Of a stretch of 64,000 nt of DNA, positions 1 to 8,874 are shown piece by piece. Each line of letters starts with the position of its first letter. Positions within the stretch are counted from its first letter, which is position 1. A model generated the notes under the pieces. It was not told the DNA's origin. It searched no databases and was given only the letters and a program-made list of their open reading frames with translations. The stretch spans positions 277,501 through 341,500 of the forward strand of contig NZ_LR134376.1 of the NCBI RefSeq assembly GCF_900637545.1, in the 5' to 3' direction. The translations under genes were made by a program, and so were the position numbers. This DNA is from Aeromonas encheleia (GTDB taxonomy: Bacteria > Pseudomonadota > Gammaproteobacteria > Enterobacterales > Aeromonadaceae).

Positions 1-1482
<1,482 letters not shown>

Positions 1483-1605
1483 TACAACACCCAAGAAGTG
1501 TTCTGGGCCTTGTAGCAGATGAAGAACTACTTACTTAATTCAGTGATAGTGACCAAGCTAAGCGCTTAGTCGTTATTCACGTCAGCTTTCCGAGATTGAA
1601 GTTTT

Positions 1606-1723
1606 TGCCTGGCGGCCATAGCGCCGTGGAACCACCTGATCCCATGCCGAACTCAGAAGTGAAACGCGGTAGCGCCGATGGTAGTGTGGCATTCGCCATG
1701 CGAGAGTAGGACACTGCCAGGCA
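1606..1723 (+). rRNA. rrf: 5S ribosomal RNA
   Basis: Starts TGCCTGGCGG and ends TGCCAGGCA, the complementary helix I of gammaproteobacterial 5S rRNA. The internal stretch CCATGCCGAACTCAGAAGTG is the conserved loop. It follows the 23S end by about 123 bp, the normal order of an rRNA operon. Length of about 118 nt fits the family. Confidence 0.96.
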
Positions 1724-1819
1724 CCTAATTAGACGACATTGTGCGCAGTACGATGTTGTGCCGAGAGGATGACACCTCGCTGAAACGGCAGACGATTTAG
1801 CAGAAGCTAGCCAAATTGC

Positions 1820-1896
1820 GGAGCGGTAGTTCAGTTGGTTAGAATACCGGCCTGTCACGCCGGGGGTCGCGGGTTCGAGTCCCGTCCGCTCCGCCA
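1820..1896 (+). tRNA. tRNA-Asp (anticodon GTC)
   Basis: A 77-nt cloverleaf: acceptor stem GGAGCGG pairs with CCGCTCC, the anticodon loop is CTGTCAC (GTC, Asp), the T-loop is GGTTCGAGTCC, and the 3' CCA is encoded. It lies about 100 bp after 5S rRNA and is probably cotranscribed as the distal tRNA of the rRNA operon. Confidence 0.97.
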
Positions 1897-1906
1897 ATGA
1901 TTAAGA

Positions 1907-1933
1907 AGCCCAGTCGAAAGACTGGGCTTTTTT
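1907..1933 (+). terminator. Rho-independent terminator of the rRNA operon
   Basis: Stem AGCCCAGTC / GACTGGGCT with a GAAA loop, followed by a T run. It lies 10 bp after tRNA-Asp and closes the operon. Confidence 0.93.
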
Positions 1934-2471
1934 CATGCCTGTAATTTGCCAAATCTCCCCGATCTTACCCTCAGCTGCCTTGCCTCGGCGGCCTGTTTGC
2001 ATCACCCCAGAGCCTTGGAGTGAGACAACTACAGGGGTTAGGAGCAACCAGCGTTACCCAGAAGCATTCAAGTCGATGCGGTTAAAAGGGGAGGGCTCTA
2101 TGGAGGGGGCCATGCGCATTGACATAGTCTGCAGGCCTTGGGGCTCAAGCGATCTAGTAAAATTGCAGAGTGGCAATATGAGCGGTTCTGGGCAGTGTGC
2201 AAACCAAAGTCTGGGTAAGTTTCACCGTATAACTACAGAGCATAATGCTCTAGAAAGGTCGTCAGATGGTCGGCTAGCCAAGGACAGGGTCAGCCTGATG
2301 GTGCCCTACATGTGGTTTTAATGGCTGGTTAAGGCCGCCGCGATCAGCATGCCAGTGAAAGAATTAACGGGGATGGGGCGTTCTGGTTGCCTGGTCGAGC
2401 GGCAATAATGGCATGGCGGTGTGGGATCGGTGGTTATAGCGACGGAGCTGCTAACCCCTGATGCCAGGCAT
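1934..2471. other. No recognisable gene
   Basis: I see no convincing gene here. A frame of 128 codons (1935-2321, +) starts inside the terminator region, has no ribosome binding site and an unfamiliar composition. The stretch is less GC-rich than the rest and may be decayed sequence. Confidence 0.5.
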
Positions 2472-2472
2472 A

Positions 2473-2943
2473 AAGAAAAGGGGACGGCGGTTGCCGTCCC
2501 CTCAAGTCATCTAGTCCAGTCCATGAACTGCCATGCTCCCTGCAATCCCTGACTCTATCCTGTCCTTCGGATTATCCCCTTCCCAATCCGTTGAGGTGTC
2601 CTGTGGCCATCCTAGCCTGGCAATCGCTCCTGATTGCTTCACCTTCTCCATCCTGGAGGTGTCCGTTACCACATCCCGTGGTGTTCCTTGCGTCTTCCTG
2701 ACAGATAACCACCCTGGTCATCTCGCTTCATCCTGAAGCCATTCCTTTCGCCTCCGGCGAGGTTCCTTTCATCCTGAAGAGCGGTAATCCGTACCACTCT
2801 GCCTCGTCCCGAGGTATCCACCACCGCATCCTGCGGTTGTCCTGTCGATCCTTGTGATAACCATCCGGGTTATCAGCCTCATCCTGAGGTGTTCCCTTTA
2901 TGCGCTACCTCTGCATCCTGCCGAACCAGCGCCGTCCTTGTGA
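2473..2943 (-). ncRNA. csrB: CsrB-type CsrA-sequestering small RNA
   Basis: On the minus strand this stretch is a chain of small hairpins whose loops read CAGGAUG or close variants: CTTCAGGATGAAG, CCTCAGGATGAGG, CCGCAGGATGCGG, CCTCGGGACGAGG. By my count more than 30 GGA motifs fall in about 470 nt, and no sensible reading frame exists. It ends in a perfect terminator (GGGGACGGC / GCCGTCCCC, 2480-2501, then a U-rich tract). This is the architecture of CsrB/CsrC/RsmZ RNAs, which titrate the translational regulator CsrA. In E. coli, transcription is activated by BarA-UvrY, and decay needs CsrD; a CsrD/MshH homologue lies at 47224. The 5' end is estimated from a promoter at 2949-2976. Exact ends are uncertain. 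Confidence 0.9.
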
Positions 2944-2948
2944 GACCC

Positions 2949-2976
2949 ATACTAAGGCAATCGTGAGCAGGAACAA
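2949..2976 (-). promoter_or_regulatory. Putative csrB promoter
   Basis: Minus-strand -35 TTGTTC (2976-2971) and -10 TAGTAT (2954-2949) separated by 16 bp. The predicted start at about 2943 falls just before the first GGA-bearing hairpins of the RNA. Confidence 0.55.
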
Positions 2977-3245
2977 GGCGCGGAGCACCATAAGGCGTCG
3001 CCCACTACTGGATAGTTATTGCACAGAGAGGATTAGTTTTCTTATATATCATGATGTTAGTTAGTTTCTTAAGAAAGCATAACGCTCCCGGGATGGCTTC
3101 ACGTACGGTTCAACACTGAGGGGTCTTACAGGGGGAATGGCGGATCTCTCACAACCAGATTGAGGGAGGAAAACGATGGTACAGAGTGCTCAATCAGGGG
3201 TGTAAGAGTTAAAAATTAATTGAACGAATATGCCTGAAAAGCATA
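2977..3245. other. csrB upstream region, no gene
   Basis: No credible gene. It contains the palindrome TTTCTTAAGAAA (about 3066-3077), three half-sites resembling the UvrY/GacA box (TCTTACA at 3124-3130, TGTGAGAGATC on the minus strand at 3153-3143, TGTAAGAG at 3201-3208), and CACGTACGGTTC near 3100, which resembles the 3' strand of group II intron domain V. The half-sites lie about 180-260 bp upstream of the presumed csrB start, a plausible place for a response-regulator site. Confidence 0.4.
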
Positions 3246-3274
3246 CAAAAAAGCCGAGACGAGGCTCGGCTTTT
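3246..3274 (-). terminator. Terminator of the WYL regulator gene
   Basis: Stem AAGCCGAG / CTCGGCTT with a 6-nt loop and, on the minus strand, a run of U after the stem. It lies 23 bp after the stop codon of the gene at 3297. The plus-strand side also has a short T run, so it may work in both directions. Confidence 0.85.
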
Positions 3275-3296
3275 CATTATCAATGACAGAGTGCTA

Positions 3297-4283
3297 TCAG
3301 CTGACCCGGGTACCCGGCGTCGGGTAGGCCTTGCGCAGTGACTCGGGGGCAAGAACTTCCAAGTTGCCACTCATGTTGTTCAGCCAGGAGCGGAACTCGG
3401 GCGTATCTTGCACCTCGGTCTCTACCACCACGCTGCGTTTGTCGTAGCGGGTCATGCGCGGGTTGTGGCCCGGGATCTGCCCATCTATCAGGGTCGGGCA
3501 GTTGGCATCGATACGACCAACGAAGCGGATCGGGCCGCTGACGTCCTGATAGCCCTGATCGCGGATCAGCTTCTGGATGTTGAACTCCTTCGGCTGGGTG
3601 GCGCTGAAGTTGGTCAGTTCCACGTTCTTGATGTGATCGAACGGGATGCCATACACCTTGGGATCCAGCTCGGACAGGGTGCAGAGCAGGGTCGGGCCAT
3701 CCGGCTGGTTCAGGATACCGAGCGGATTGATGCGGTCATAGCACAGCCACACGGTACGTTCCTTGATGACACGCTGGATCTCGGCACTGAATTTGCGACC
3801 ACGCCACAGGGCGTCGCGGATCAGGGTGCTGCGACGGATCTCCGGGTTGCCGGCAAAGGGACGAGGAGACTGATGCACGCTCTCGAGCCAACGTTCCGCC
3901 AGCTCGCTCTGGCTGTCGCGGATCACCTGGCCGGCCTTGTCGACCAGCGGGTTCAATTCGGTCAATACGCTCGCCGGCAGCAGCTGGCTCGCCTGGTCAC
4001 TCCAGGTTTTCAGCGCCACTGCCAGGGAGAGCGGCATGATGTTGGCAAAGTCATTGAGACCATGGCGCTCAAAGCACCAGCCGTGCGGTTTGCTGCGCTC
4101 GTCCGAGGTGAGGTCGAACAACCCCATGCCGGACATCTCTTCCAGATCCCGTTGCACGGTACGCAGACTGACGTGTATGCCTTCTTCTTCCAGTTTTACC
4201 TGGAGTTGGCTGGCGGTCAGCTTGTAAGGGCGGTGCGGGATGCAACGCGCCAAGGTCAGTTGTCGTAACAGCTTCTTACTCAT
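3297..4283 (-). CDS. WYL-domain transcriptional regulator (DeoR-type HTH)
   Basis: 328 aa. Residues 1-70 form a winged helix-turn-helix with the sequence SLRTVQRDLEEMSGMGLFDL typical of DeoR/WYL regulators, and the middle to C-terminal part is a WYL-type ligand-sensing region (around WLCYDRINPLGIL) followed by a WCX-like tail. The start chosen is ATG 4283 with GAAGG upstream; a GTG 15 bp further up is possible. It stands alone with its own terminator. A strong palindromic operator cluster at 4329-4373 in front of it suggests autoregulation. Related proteins (BrxR/CapW) control phage-defence operons, but no defence genes are seen next to it here, so its regulon is unknown. Confidence 0.82.
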   Translation of the reverse strand: MSKKLLRQLTLARCIPHRPYKLTASQLQVKLEEEGIHVSLRTVQRDLEEMSGMGLFDLTSDERSKPHGWCFERHGLNDFANIMPLSLAVALKTWSDQASQLLPASVLTELNPLVDKAGQVIRDSQSELAERWLESVHQSPRPFAGNPEIRRSTLIRDALWRGRKFSAEIQRVIKERTVWLCYDRINPLGILNQPDGPTLLCTLSELDPKVYGIPFDHIKNVELTNFSATQPKEFNIQKLIRDQGYQDVSGPIRFVGRIDANCPTLIDGQIPGHNPRMTRYDKRSVVVETEVQDTPEFRSWLNNMSGNLEVLAPESLRKAYPTPGTRVS

Positions 4284-4328
4284 GGTGCATGCCTTCACTG
4301 GTTTAGCGTTGAGTGTATCCTAGCCATG

Positions 4329-4373
4329 ACTTGCGACAGTATATGTCGCAAGTTTTGCTGCGACAACTGTCGC
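4329..4373. promoter_or_regulatory. Double palindromic operator upstream of the WYL gene
   Basis: A 10-bp inverted repeat with a 5-bp centre, ACTTGCGACA / TGTCGCAAGT (4329-4353), is followed by a second, GCGACA / TGTCGC with a 2-bp centre (4360-4373). All four half-sites share the core GCGACA. The location 46-90 bp before the WYL start codon fits an autoregulatory operator. Confidence 0.6.
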
Positions 4374-4530
4374 CATTTTCATACAAGATGAGATAACCAA
4401 TTGATATAAATCATTAAATCGATATTGAAAGGGGTTGTTTGAGGCCTGTTTTTAGCCAAAAAAAGATGGAGTGCAGGGTTGCCCTTGTCGGCTGGGGGAT
4501 AAAAGAGGCTGGAAATGGAGGGAGGGAGAT

Positions 4531-4555
4531 GCGGTGAGGGCAGAGCCCTCACCGC
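4531..4555 (-). terminator. Strong hairpin after the sirB2-like gene
   Basis: Perfect 11-bp stem GCGGTGAGGGC / GCCCTCACCGC with a 3-nt loop, 15 bp after the stop codon of the gene at 4570. There is no U run, so it may be a 3'-end stabilising hairpin rather than an intrinsic terminator. Confidence 0.45.
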
Positions 4556-4569
4556 TACGGGGCGTTGCT

Positions 4570-4956
4570 TCAGACCAGCCAGGACCAGGCAGACTTGGTG
4601 ATGGCGGCACCCACCATGTAACCGAACACGGCAAGGGCCGCCAGGCCGGCGATCAGCTTCTGAGTACGGTAAGGACGCTTGAGCGCCATGACGCCTAGCC
4701 CGATGTAGAGCACCAGGGCGATCAGCTTGGCCATCAGCCAGGGTTGCTGGCCCGGGCTCATCTGCAGGGTCACCGCCAGCACCAGCCCGAACAGCAGTAG
4801 CAGGGTGTCGTTGATGTGGGGCAGGACCTTGAGCCATTTCTGTTGCAGGCGCGGGCTGCCGCCGAGGGCAAGGCACCAGCGATAGAGGAACAGCAGCACG
4901 CTGATCAGGGCCAGGGTCATGTGCAGGTGTTTGAGCAGGGGGTAATAGGCAATCAT
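4570..4956 (-). CDS. SirB2 family membrane protein
   Basis: 128 aa, almost entirely hydrophobic with four predicted membrane segments (about 12-30, 46-63, 73-92, 102-122). It resembles the SirB2 family by the pattern YYPLLKHLHMTLALISVLLFLYRW and the internal HINDTLLLLFG segment. The exact function of the family is unknown. Start ATG overlaps the kefB-like stop by ATGA and is preceded by AAGGA, so it is translationally coupled to the antiporter as the last gene of the kefG-kefB operon. Confidence 0.85.
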   Translation of the reverse strand: MIAYYPLLKHLHMTLALISVLLFLYRWCLALGGSPRLQQKWLKVLPHINDTLLLLFGLVLAVTLQMSPGQQPWLMAKLIALVLYIGLGVMALKRPYRTQKLIAGLAALAVFGYMVGAAITKSAWSWLV

Positions 4957-6809
4957 ATTGCTTCCTTGTCGTTGTCGGGCAGACCGCTGTTCCAGTTGTG
5001 GGCGTGGGTACGCTCCTGTCCTTCCTGATCGTCTTGCAGCAGATCGGAGAGGATCTCCCGGTATTGCAGGCTCTTGTTGATATAGGTGTGCTCGTCGTCC
5101 AGATAGTTGACCTGCTCCCGCAGCAACCGGTTGTCATACTGCTTGAACATCTGGCCGGCGCGCCAGGCCTGGTTGGCCCGGAATCCCAGCTGGGTCAGGG
5201 CCTCCACCCCGAGATCCACGGCTGAGCCCAGGGTTTCCCGGTGCACGCTGTCGACCCCCTGGCGCAGGATCTCGTGGGCGTGGGGTCTGTCCTGGGCGCG
5301 CGCCAGTATTTTAAGGTGCGGGAAGTGTTTCTTCACCATCTCGATGACGGCGATCGAAGTGGCCGGATCGTTGACGGAGAGCACCAGCAGCTTGGCCTTG
5401 TGGGCGCCGGCGGCGTGCAGCAGATCGAGCCGGCTGGCATCGCCATAGAAGACCTGATAACCGTACTTGCGCAACATCTCGATCTGGCTGGCATCCTGCT
5501 CGAGTATGGTGGTGCCGATGCCGTGGCCATGCAGCAGACGGCCCACGATCTGACCGAAGCGGCCGAAGCCGGCGATGATGACGGGGTGTTCGACCAGCTC
5601 GGGCTGCTCGTGTTGCGGCACGTCGGCCTGGTTGCGGTAGTCAAACCAGGGCTGGATCACCCTGTCGTTGAGGATCAGCAGCAAGGGCGTCAGCGCCATG
5701 GAGAGTGCAACCACCAGGGTCAGCAGCGAGATGGTCTCGCTCGGCAGCACCTTGTTCTGGGTGGCGAACGAGAACAGCACGAAGGCAAATTCCCCCCCCT
5801 GCGCCAGCGCCAGCCCGAAGGTCCAGCGTTGGCCGGGCGAGATGCGGATGATGAGGCCCAGCGCCATCAGCACCAGCCACTTCAGGACCATCAGGCCGAT
5901 CACCAGGGCCGGAATGAGCAGGGGATGCGCGGCAAACAGGCCGAAGTCGATGCCGGCCCCCACCGACATGAAGAAGAGGCCGAGCAGCAGCCCCTTGAAC
6001 GGCTCTATGTCCGCCTCCAGTTCGTGGCGATACTCGCTGTCCGCCAGCACCACGCCGGCGAGGAAGGAGCCAAGGGCGGGGGAGAGCCCCACCGACTCCA
6101 TCAGCACCGCGATGGCGATGACCAGCAGCAGGGCGGCGGCGACGAAGATCTCCCGCATGTGGGACTGGGCGATGGCGCGAAACACCGGCCGCATCAGGTA
6201 ATGGCCGCCCAGCACTATGCCGGCGATGGCGGCGACCACCAGCAGCCCGTGCTGCCAGCCCGCCAGATCCGGGTTGCCGTTATTGACCACAGGGTTGATG
6301 GCCAGCAGCGGCAGGATCGCCAGTATGGGGATCACTGCGATGTCCTGGAACAGCAGCACCGCAAAGGCGGAGCGCCCGCTCTCGCTCTGCATCAGCTTGC
6401 GCTCCTGCAGGCTCTGCAGGACGATGGCGGTAGAGGAGAGCGCCAGGATGAGGCCGATGGCGAGCCCCTGTTGCCAGGGCAGACCGATGAGGCAAGCCAC
6501 CCCGGTCAGGGCGGCGGTGGTGAGCAGTACCTGCAGGCCACCGGTGCCGAGGATGGGCCCCTTGAGCTGCCACAGCAGGGCGGGCTTGAGCTCCAGCCCG
6601 ACCAGGAACAGCATCAGCACTACGCCGAACTCGGCGAAGTGCATCACATCCTTCTGCTCACCCACCAGGCCCAGCAGGAAGGGGCCTATGATGATGCCCG
6701 CCAGCAGGTAGCCGAGCACCGAGCCCAGCCCCCAGCGCTTGGCGAGCGGCACGGCGAGCACCGCCGCCGAGAGATAGATCAGCGCATCGAACAGCAATCC
6801 ATGTCCCAT
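4953..6809 (-). CDS. kefB: KefB/KefC-type K+/H+ antiporter (CPA2 family)
   Basis: 618 aa. Residues 1-380 form the hydrophobic Na+/H+-exchanger-like transport domain with about 12 membrane segments; from about 405 there is a cytosolic TrkA-N/RCK Rossmann domain (VIIAGFGRFGQIVGRLL), which in KefB/KefC binds glutathione or its adducts and gates potassium efflux during electrophile stress. Length matches E. coli KefB (601 aa). The gene follows kefG in the same order as in enterics and is coupled to it through a 24-codon ORF (TAATG overlap). GGGAGG precedes the start. KefB and KefC are hard to tell apart from one sequence; the kefG neighbour favours KefB. Confidence 0.9.
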   Translation of the reverse strand: MGHGLLFDALIYLSAAVLAVPLAKRWGLGSVLGYLLAGIIIGPFLLGLVGEQKDVMHFAEFGVVLMLFLVGLELKPALLWQLKGPILGTGGLQVLLTTAALTGVACLIGLPWQQGLAIGLILALSSTAIVLQSLQERKLMQSESGRSAFAVLLFQDIAVIPILAILPLLAINPVVNNGNPDLAGWQHGLLVVAAIAGIVLGGHYLMRPVFRAIAQSHMREIFVAAALLLVIAIAVLMESVGLSPALGSFLAGVVLADSEYRHELEADIEPFKGLLLGLFFMSVGAGIDFGLFAAHPLLIPALVIGLMVLKWLVLMALGLIIRISPGQRWTFGLALAQGGEFAFVLFSFATQNKVLPSETISLLTLVVALSMALTPLLLILNDRVIQPWFDYRNQADVPQHEQPELVEHPVIIAGFGRFGQIVGRLLHGHGIGTTILEQDASQIEMLRKYGYQVFYGDASRLDLLHAAGAHKAKLLVLSVNDPATSIAVIEMVKKHFPHLKILARAQDRPHAHEILRQGVDSVHRETLGSAVDLGVEALTQLGFRANQAWRAGQMFKQYDNRLLREQVNYLDDEHTYINKSLQYREILSDLLQDDQEGQERTHAHNWNSGLPDNDKEAI

Positions 6810-6883
6810 TAGTCGGCCCTCCCTTCGAACCTGGCTGTCCGGCTCTGCTCATCGAGTCGGCAAAATAGCTGAGCGTGTTTCAT
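6809..6883 (-). CDS. Small coupled ORF between kefG and kefB (24 aa)
   Basis: A 24-codon frame (MKHAQLFCRL... to GRAD) fills the gap exactly: its ATG overlaps the kefG stop as ATGA and its TAA overlaps the kefB start as TAATG. The kefB Shine-Dalgarno GGGAGG lies inside it. It is hydrophilic with one cysteine and no recognised family. It may be a leader that couples translation of the two genes, or a genuine micropeptide. There is no direct evidence that the product is stable. Confidence 0.4.
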   Translation of the reverse strand: MKHAQLFCRLDEQSRTARFEGRAD

Positions 6884-7479
6884 GAGAGCACCTCCAGCAG
6901 GTCACGCAGATAGGCGCTCTCGCCGAGCTGGGCGGGGGTCAGTCGCTCGTCGCGCAGGGCGCACAGCAGTTGACGATAATCCTGCCCGCAGCGGTACAGC
7001 GCCTGGGGATCCTTGAGCTTGTGAAAGGAGTGGAGCACGAAGGGCGGTAGCCAGCTCATGCCGCACAGCTGCGCCGTCTGTTGGAAGGGCAGCAGGAAGT
7101 CGAGCAGCGGCCGGTTGTTGTAACCCGCGCTGCAGTAGGATTCGGGGGCACCGCCTGTGGTGATGGCGCTCAGCCACTGCTTGCCTGCGAGCGCATGGGC
7201 CTCGGGGCCATAGGCGTAGCCGTACTCCAGCACCAGATCCATCCACTCCTTCATGATGGCCGGGCAGGAGTACCAGTAGAAGGGGTGCTGGAAGACGATG
7301 AGATCGTGCTCCATCAGCAGCGTCTGCTCGCGCTTCACGTCGATGAACATGTCCGGGTAGCGATGGTAGAGGTCGTGTACTGTGACGCCATCCAGGCCTT
7401 CGATCGCCTGCAGCAGCTGTTTGTTGGCCCTGGAACTCTGCAGCGCCGGGTGTGAGAAGATAACCAGAATGCGTTTCAT
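6880..7479 (-). CDS. kefG: KefG-like NAD(P)H oxidoreductase, KefB ancillary subunit
   Basis: 199 aa flavodoxin-like quinone reductase. Residues 1-12 (MKRILVIFSHPA) form the first strand and phosphate loop, FQHPFYWYSCPAIMKEWMD is the flavin/partner motif of the KefF/KefG/MdaB family, and TTGG with the following GY segment completes the flavin site. KefG is required for full KefB activity in E. coli. I chose ATG 7479; an upstream in-frame codon at 7527 would add 16 residues not seen in the family. First gene of a kefG-sORF-kefB-sirB2 operon. Confidence 0.88.
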   Translation of the reverse strand: MKRILVIFSHPALQSSRANKQLLQAIEGLDGVTVHDLYHRYPDMFIDVKREQTLLMEHDLIVFQHPFYWYSCPAIMKEWMDLVLEYGYAYGPEAHALAGKQWLSAITTGGAPESYCSAGYNNRPLLDFLLPFQQTAQLCGMSWLPPFVLHSFHKLKDPQALYRCGQDYRQLLCALRDERLTPAQLGESAYLRDLLEVLS

Positions 7480-7694
7480 GGGGTCATAACCTGAGAGGAG
7501 ACTCTTGTCCGCGAAAAGAAGATGCATCGAGCAGCGACGTTATCAAGAAGTGCCTGTTCCCGCCAGTGTCAGGGCGGATGGCGGCGGGCGTGTCGCCCGA
7601 CAGAGGCGGTTCTTTTGGCACCGCTCAGCCTGGCCCAGTGTGTCATGTCCCATCCCCTATCTCATCCTCTTTTGATCTGCCGCAGGGGGGAGGC

Positions 7695-7725
7695 TTGACC
7701 CTCCCCCAGGGCCAAGGGTTACCAT
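7695..7725 (+). promoter_or_regulatory. CueR/MerR-type promoter with 19-bp spacer
   Basis: The -35 TTGACC (7695-7700) and -10 TACCAT (7720-7725) are separated by 19 bp, longer than the normal 17 and diagnostic of MerR-family promoters. The spacer contains ACCCT (7699-7703) and AGGGT (7715-7719) in inverted orientation, like the ACCTTCC-N7-GGAAGGT box of E. coli copA. It lies 29 bp before the gene at 7754, whose partner is a DUF411 protein, so copper(I) or silver induction via CueR is the likely logic. Confidence 0.72.
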
Positions 7726-7753
7726 AGGCCTCCTTTGATTACTGAGTCATGTC

Positions 7754-8077
7754 ATGGTTCTGACCCGTCGCCAACTCGCTCGCGCCCGCCGCTGGCTCCC
7801 CCTGTGGAGTCTGCTGATGGTGTTGATGTCGTTTGGCAGCCGGGCGGCGACCGATCTCTGCACCCTGACGCCCCATTGCAGCCAGAGTGAGCGCACCCTG
7901 GAGAAAGCCATGCCCTGCGGCAGCTTCACTTCGGCGCTCGCCATGACGGTGCTCACCGGCGGCGACCTGACGGTCGCCGTGCTGGAGCCGGACGCTCCGC
8001 GTTTCATCTCCCCCTCCCTGTTCATGCCGGACGCGCCGCTCGAGCGGCTCGAACGCCCCCCTCGCCAGTTCCGTTGA
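7754..8077 (+). CDS. Small secreted protein of a CueR-type transcription unit
   Basis: 107 aa, family not recognised. The N-terminus is a signal-peptide-like stretch (basic RRQLARARRW, then LPLWSLLMVLMSFGSRA), followed by a short mature part with three cysteines (DLCTLTPHC, AMPCGSF) and a proline/arginine-rich tail. It is the first gene behind a CueR-like promoter and is followed at 49 bp by a DUF411 gene, so a periplasmic role in copper handling is a reasonable inference. There is no clear Shine-Dalgarno. The ORF could also be partly noncoding. Confidence 0.55.
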   Translation: MVLTRRQLARARRWLPLWSLLMVLMSFGSRAATDLCTLTPHCSQSERTLEKAMPCGSFTSALAMTVLTGGDLTVAVLEPDAPRFISPSLFMPDAPLERLERPPRQFR

Positions 8078-8125
8078 GTCGAGTCCCCCTGTTTTTTGGG
8101 TATTTCTTCTTATCTGAGGTGAGTT

Positions 8126-8557
8126 ATGTACAAGTCCCTGTTACTGGCCGTGCTGGCCGGTACCGTCAGCTTCTCTGCCCTGGCGGCGGAGCAGATGACC
8201 GTCTACAAGTCCCAGTATTGCGGCTGCTGCAAGACCTGGATCAAGCACATGGAAGAGAACGGCTTTGAGGTCAAGGTCGTCGAAACCGAGCAGCTCGATC
8301 CCATCAAGCAGCAATACGGTATCACCCCGCAGCTGGCGTCCTGCCACACCGGGGTGGTGAACGGCTATGTGGTGGAGGGGCATGTACCCGCCGCCGACGT
8401 GCAGAAGCTGCTCAAGGAAAAACCGGCGATCCGCGGCCTGACCATTCCGGGCATGCCCCAGAGTGCGCCTGGCATGGATATTCCGGGTCAGCCCTATCAG
8501 GTGCTGAGCATCAGCGAGGAGGGCGCGACCAAGGTCTGGTCGAGCTACCCCGGCTGA
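8126..8557 (+). CDS. DUF411 (CopG-like) periplasmic metal-binding protein
   Basis: 143 aa. A signal peptide (residues 1-20, ending SALA) is followed by a thioredoxin-like DUF411 domain with the motif YCGCCKTW (Cys32, 34, 35) and the conserved ASCHTG further on. DUF411/CopG proteins are found in copper-resistance clusters and are thought to bind or reduce copper in the periplasm. GAGGTGA precedes the start. It shares the CueR-like promoter of the gene before it and is closed by a terminator at 8638. Confidence 0.85.
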   Translation: MYKSLLLAVLAGTVSFSALAAEQMTVYKSQYCGCCKTWIKHMEENGFEVKVVETEQLDPIKQQYGITPQLASCHTGVVNGYVVEGHVPAADVQKLLKEKPAIRGLTIPGMPQSAPGMDIPGQPYQVLSISEEGATKVWSSYPG

Positions 8558-8637
8558 CGCACCCTGGTCATGAGCAGACACTACTCCATCATGTGAGGCA
8601 CACCTGAGCGAACCCGTGTCGCTCATGGCCAGCACGA

Positions 8638-8670
8638 GAGGGCCGTCATCGCAGGATGGCGGCCCTTTTC
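8638..8670 (+). terminator. Terminator after the DUF411 gene
   Basis: Imperfect hairpin AGGGCCG(TCATC) / (GATGG)CGGCCCT followed by TTTC, 80 bp after the DUF411 stop codon. Confidence 0.65.
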
Positions 8671-8724
8671 CGTGGTTTTTGGCCGAATGTTTGGGGATCA
8701 CTTGCAACCCAGAGCGACAAGGGG

Positions 8725-8865
8725 CAGATTGATCGCCAATTTATGATCACGGGGTTGAGAGCCAGATTTGCTAGCCTCGTTACCACGCAAACAGGGTGAC
8801 CGGCAGCAGAGCGATCGTCAGTTTATGGCGCTAATACCCGGCCGCCTACCCTGCTACCGCGCAAA
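8725..8865 (+). repeat. Two diverged copies of an upstream element before the oligopeptidase gene
   Basis: The stretch GATCGCCAATTTATG (about 8731-8745) recurs as GATCGTCAGTTTATG (8813-8827), and TACCACGCAAA (8781-8791) recurs as TACCGCGCAAA (8855-8865). The two units are in the same order and about 75-82 bp apart, with an indel between them. The second ends just before the start codon. This may be a doubled promoter or operator region. Confidence 0.45.
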
Positions 8866-8874
8866 GGATGCGAC

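Noticed and set aside
1935..2321. 128-codon plus-strand frame after the rRNA operon
   Set aside because: No ribosome binding site, starts within the terminator flank, unlike any known protein, and codon use differs from real genes nearby.
2533..2736. 67-codon plus-strand frame
   Set aside because: It is the antisense of the CsrB RNA; the repeated S/P/C pattern comes from the hairpin loops.
3297..4298. Defence island marked by a BrxR/CapW-like WYL regulator
   Set aside because: Neighbouring genes are an rRNA operon, csrB and a Kef efflux operon; no BREX, CBASS or restriction genes are present in the window.
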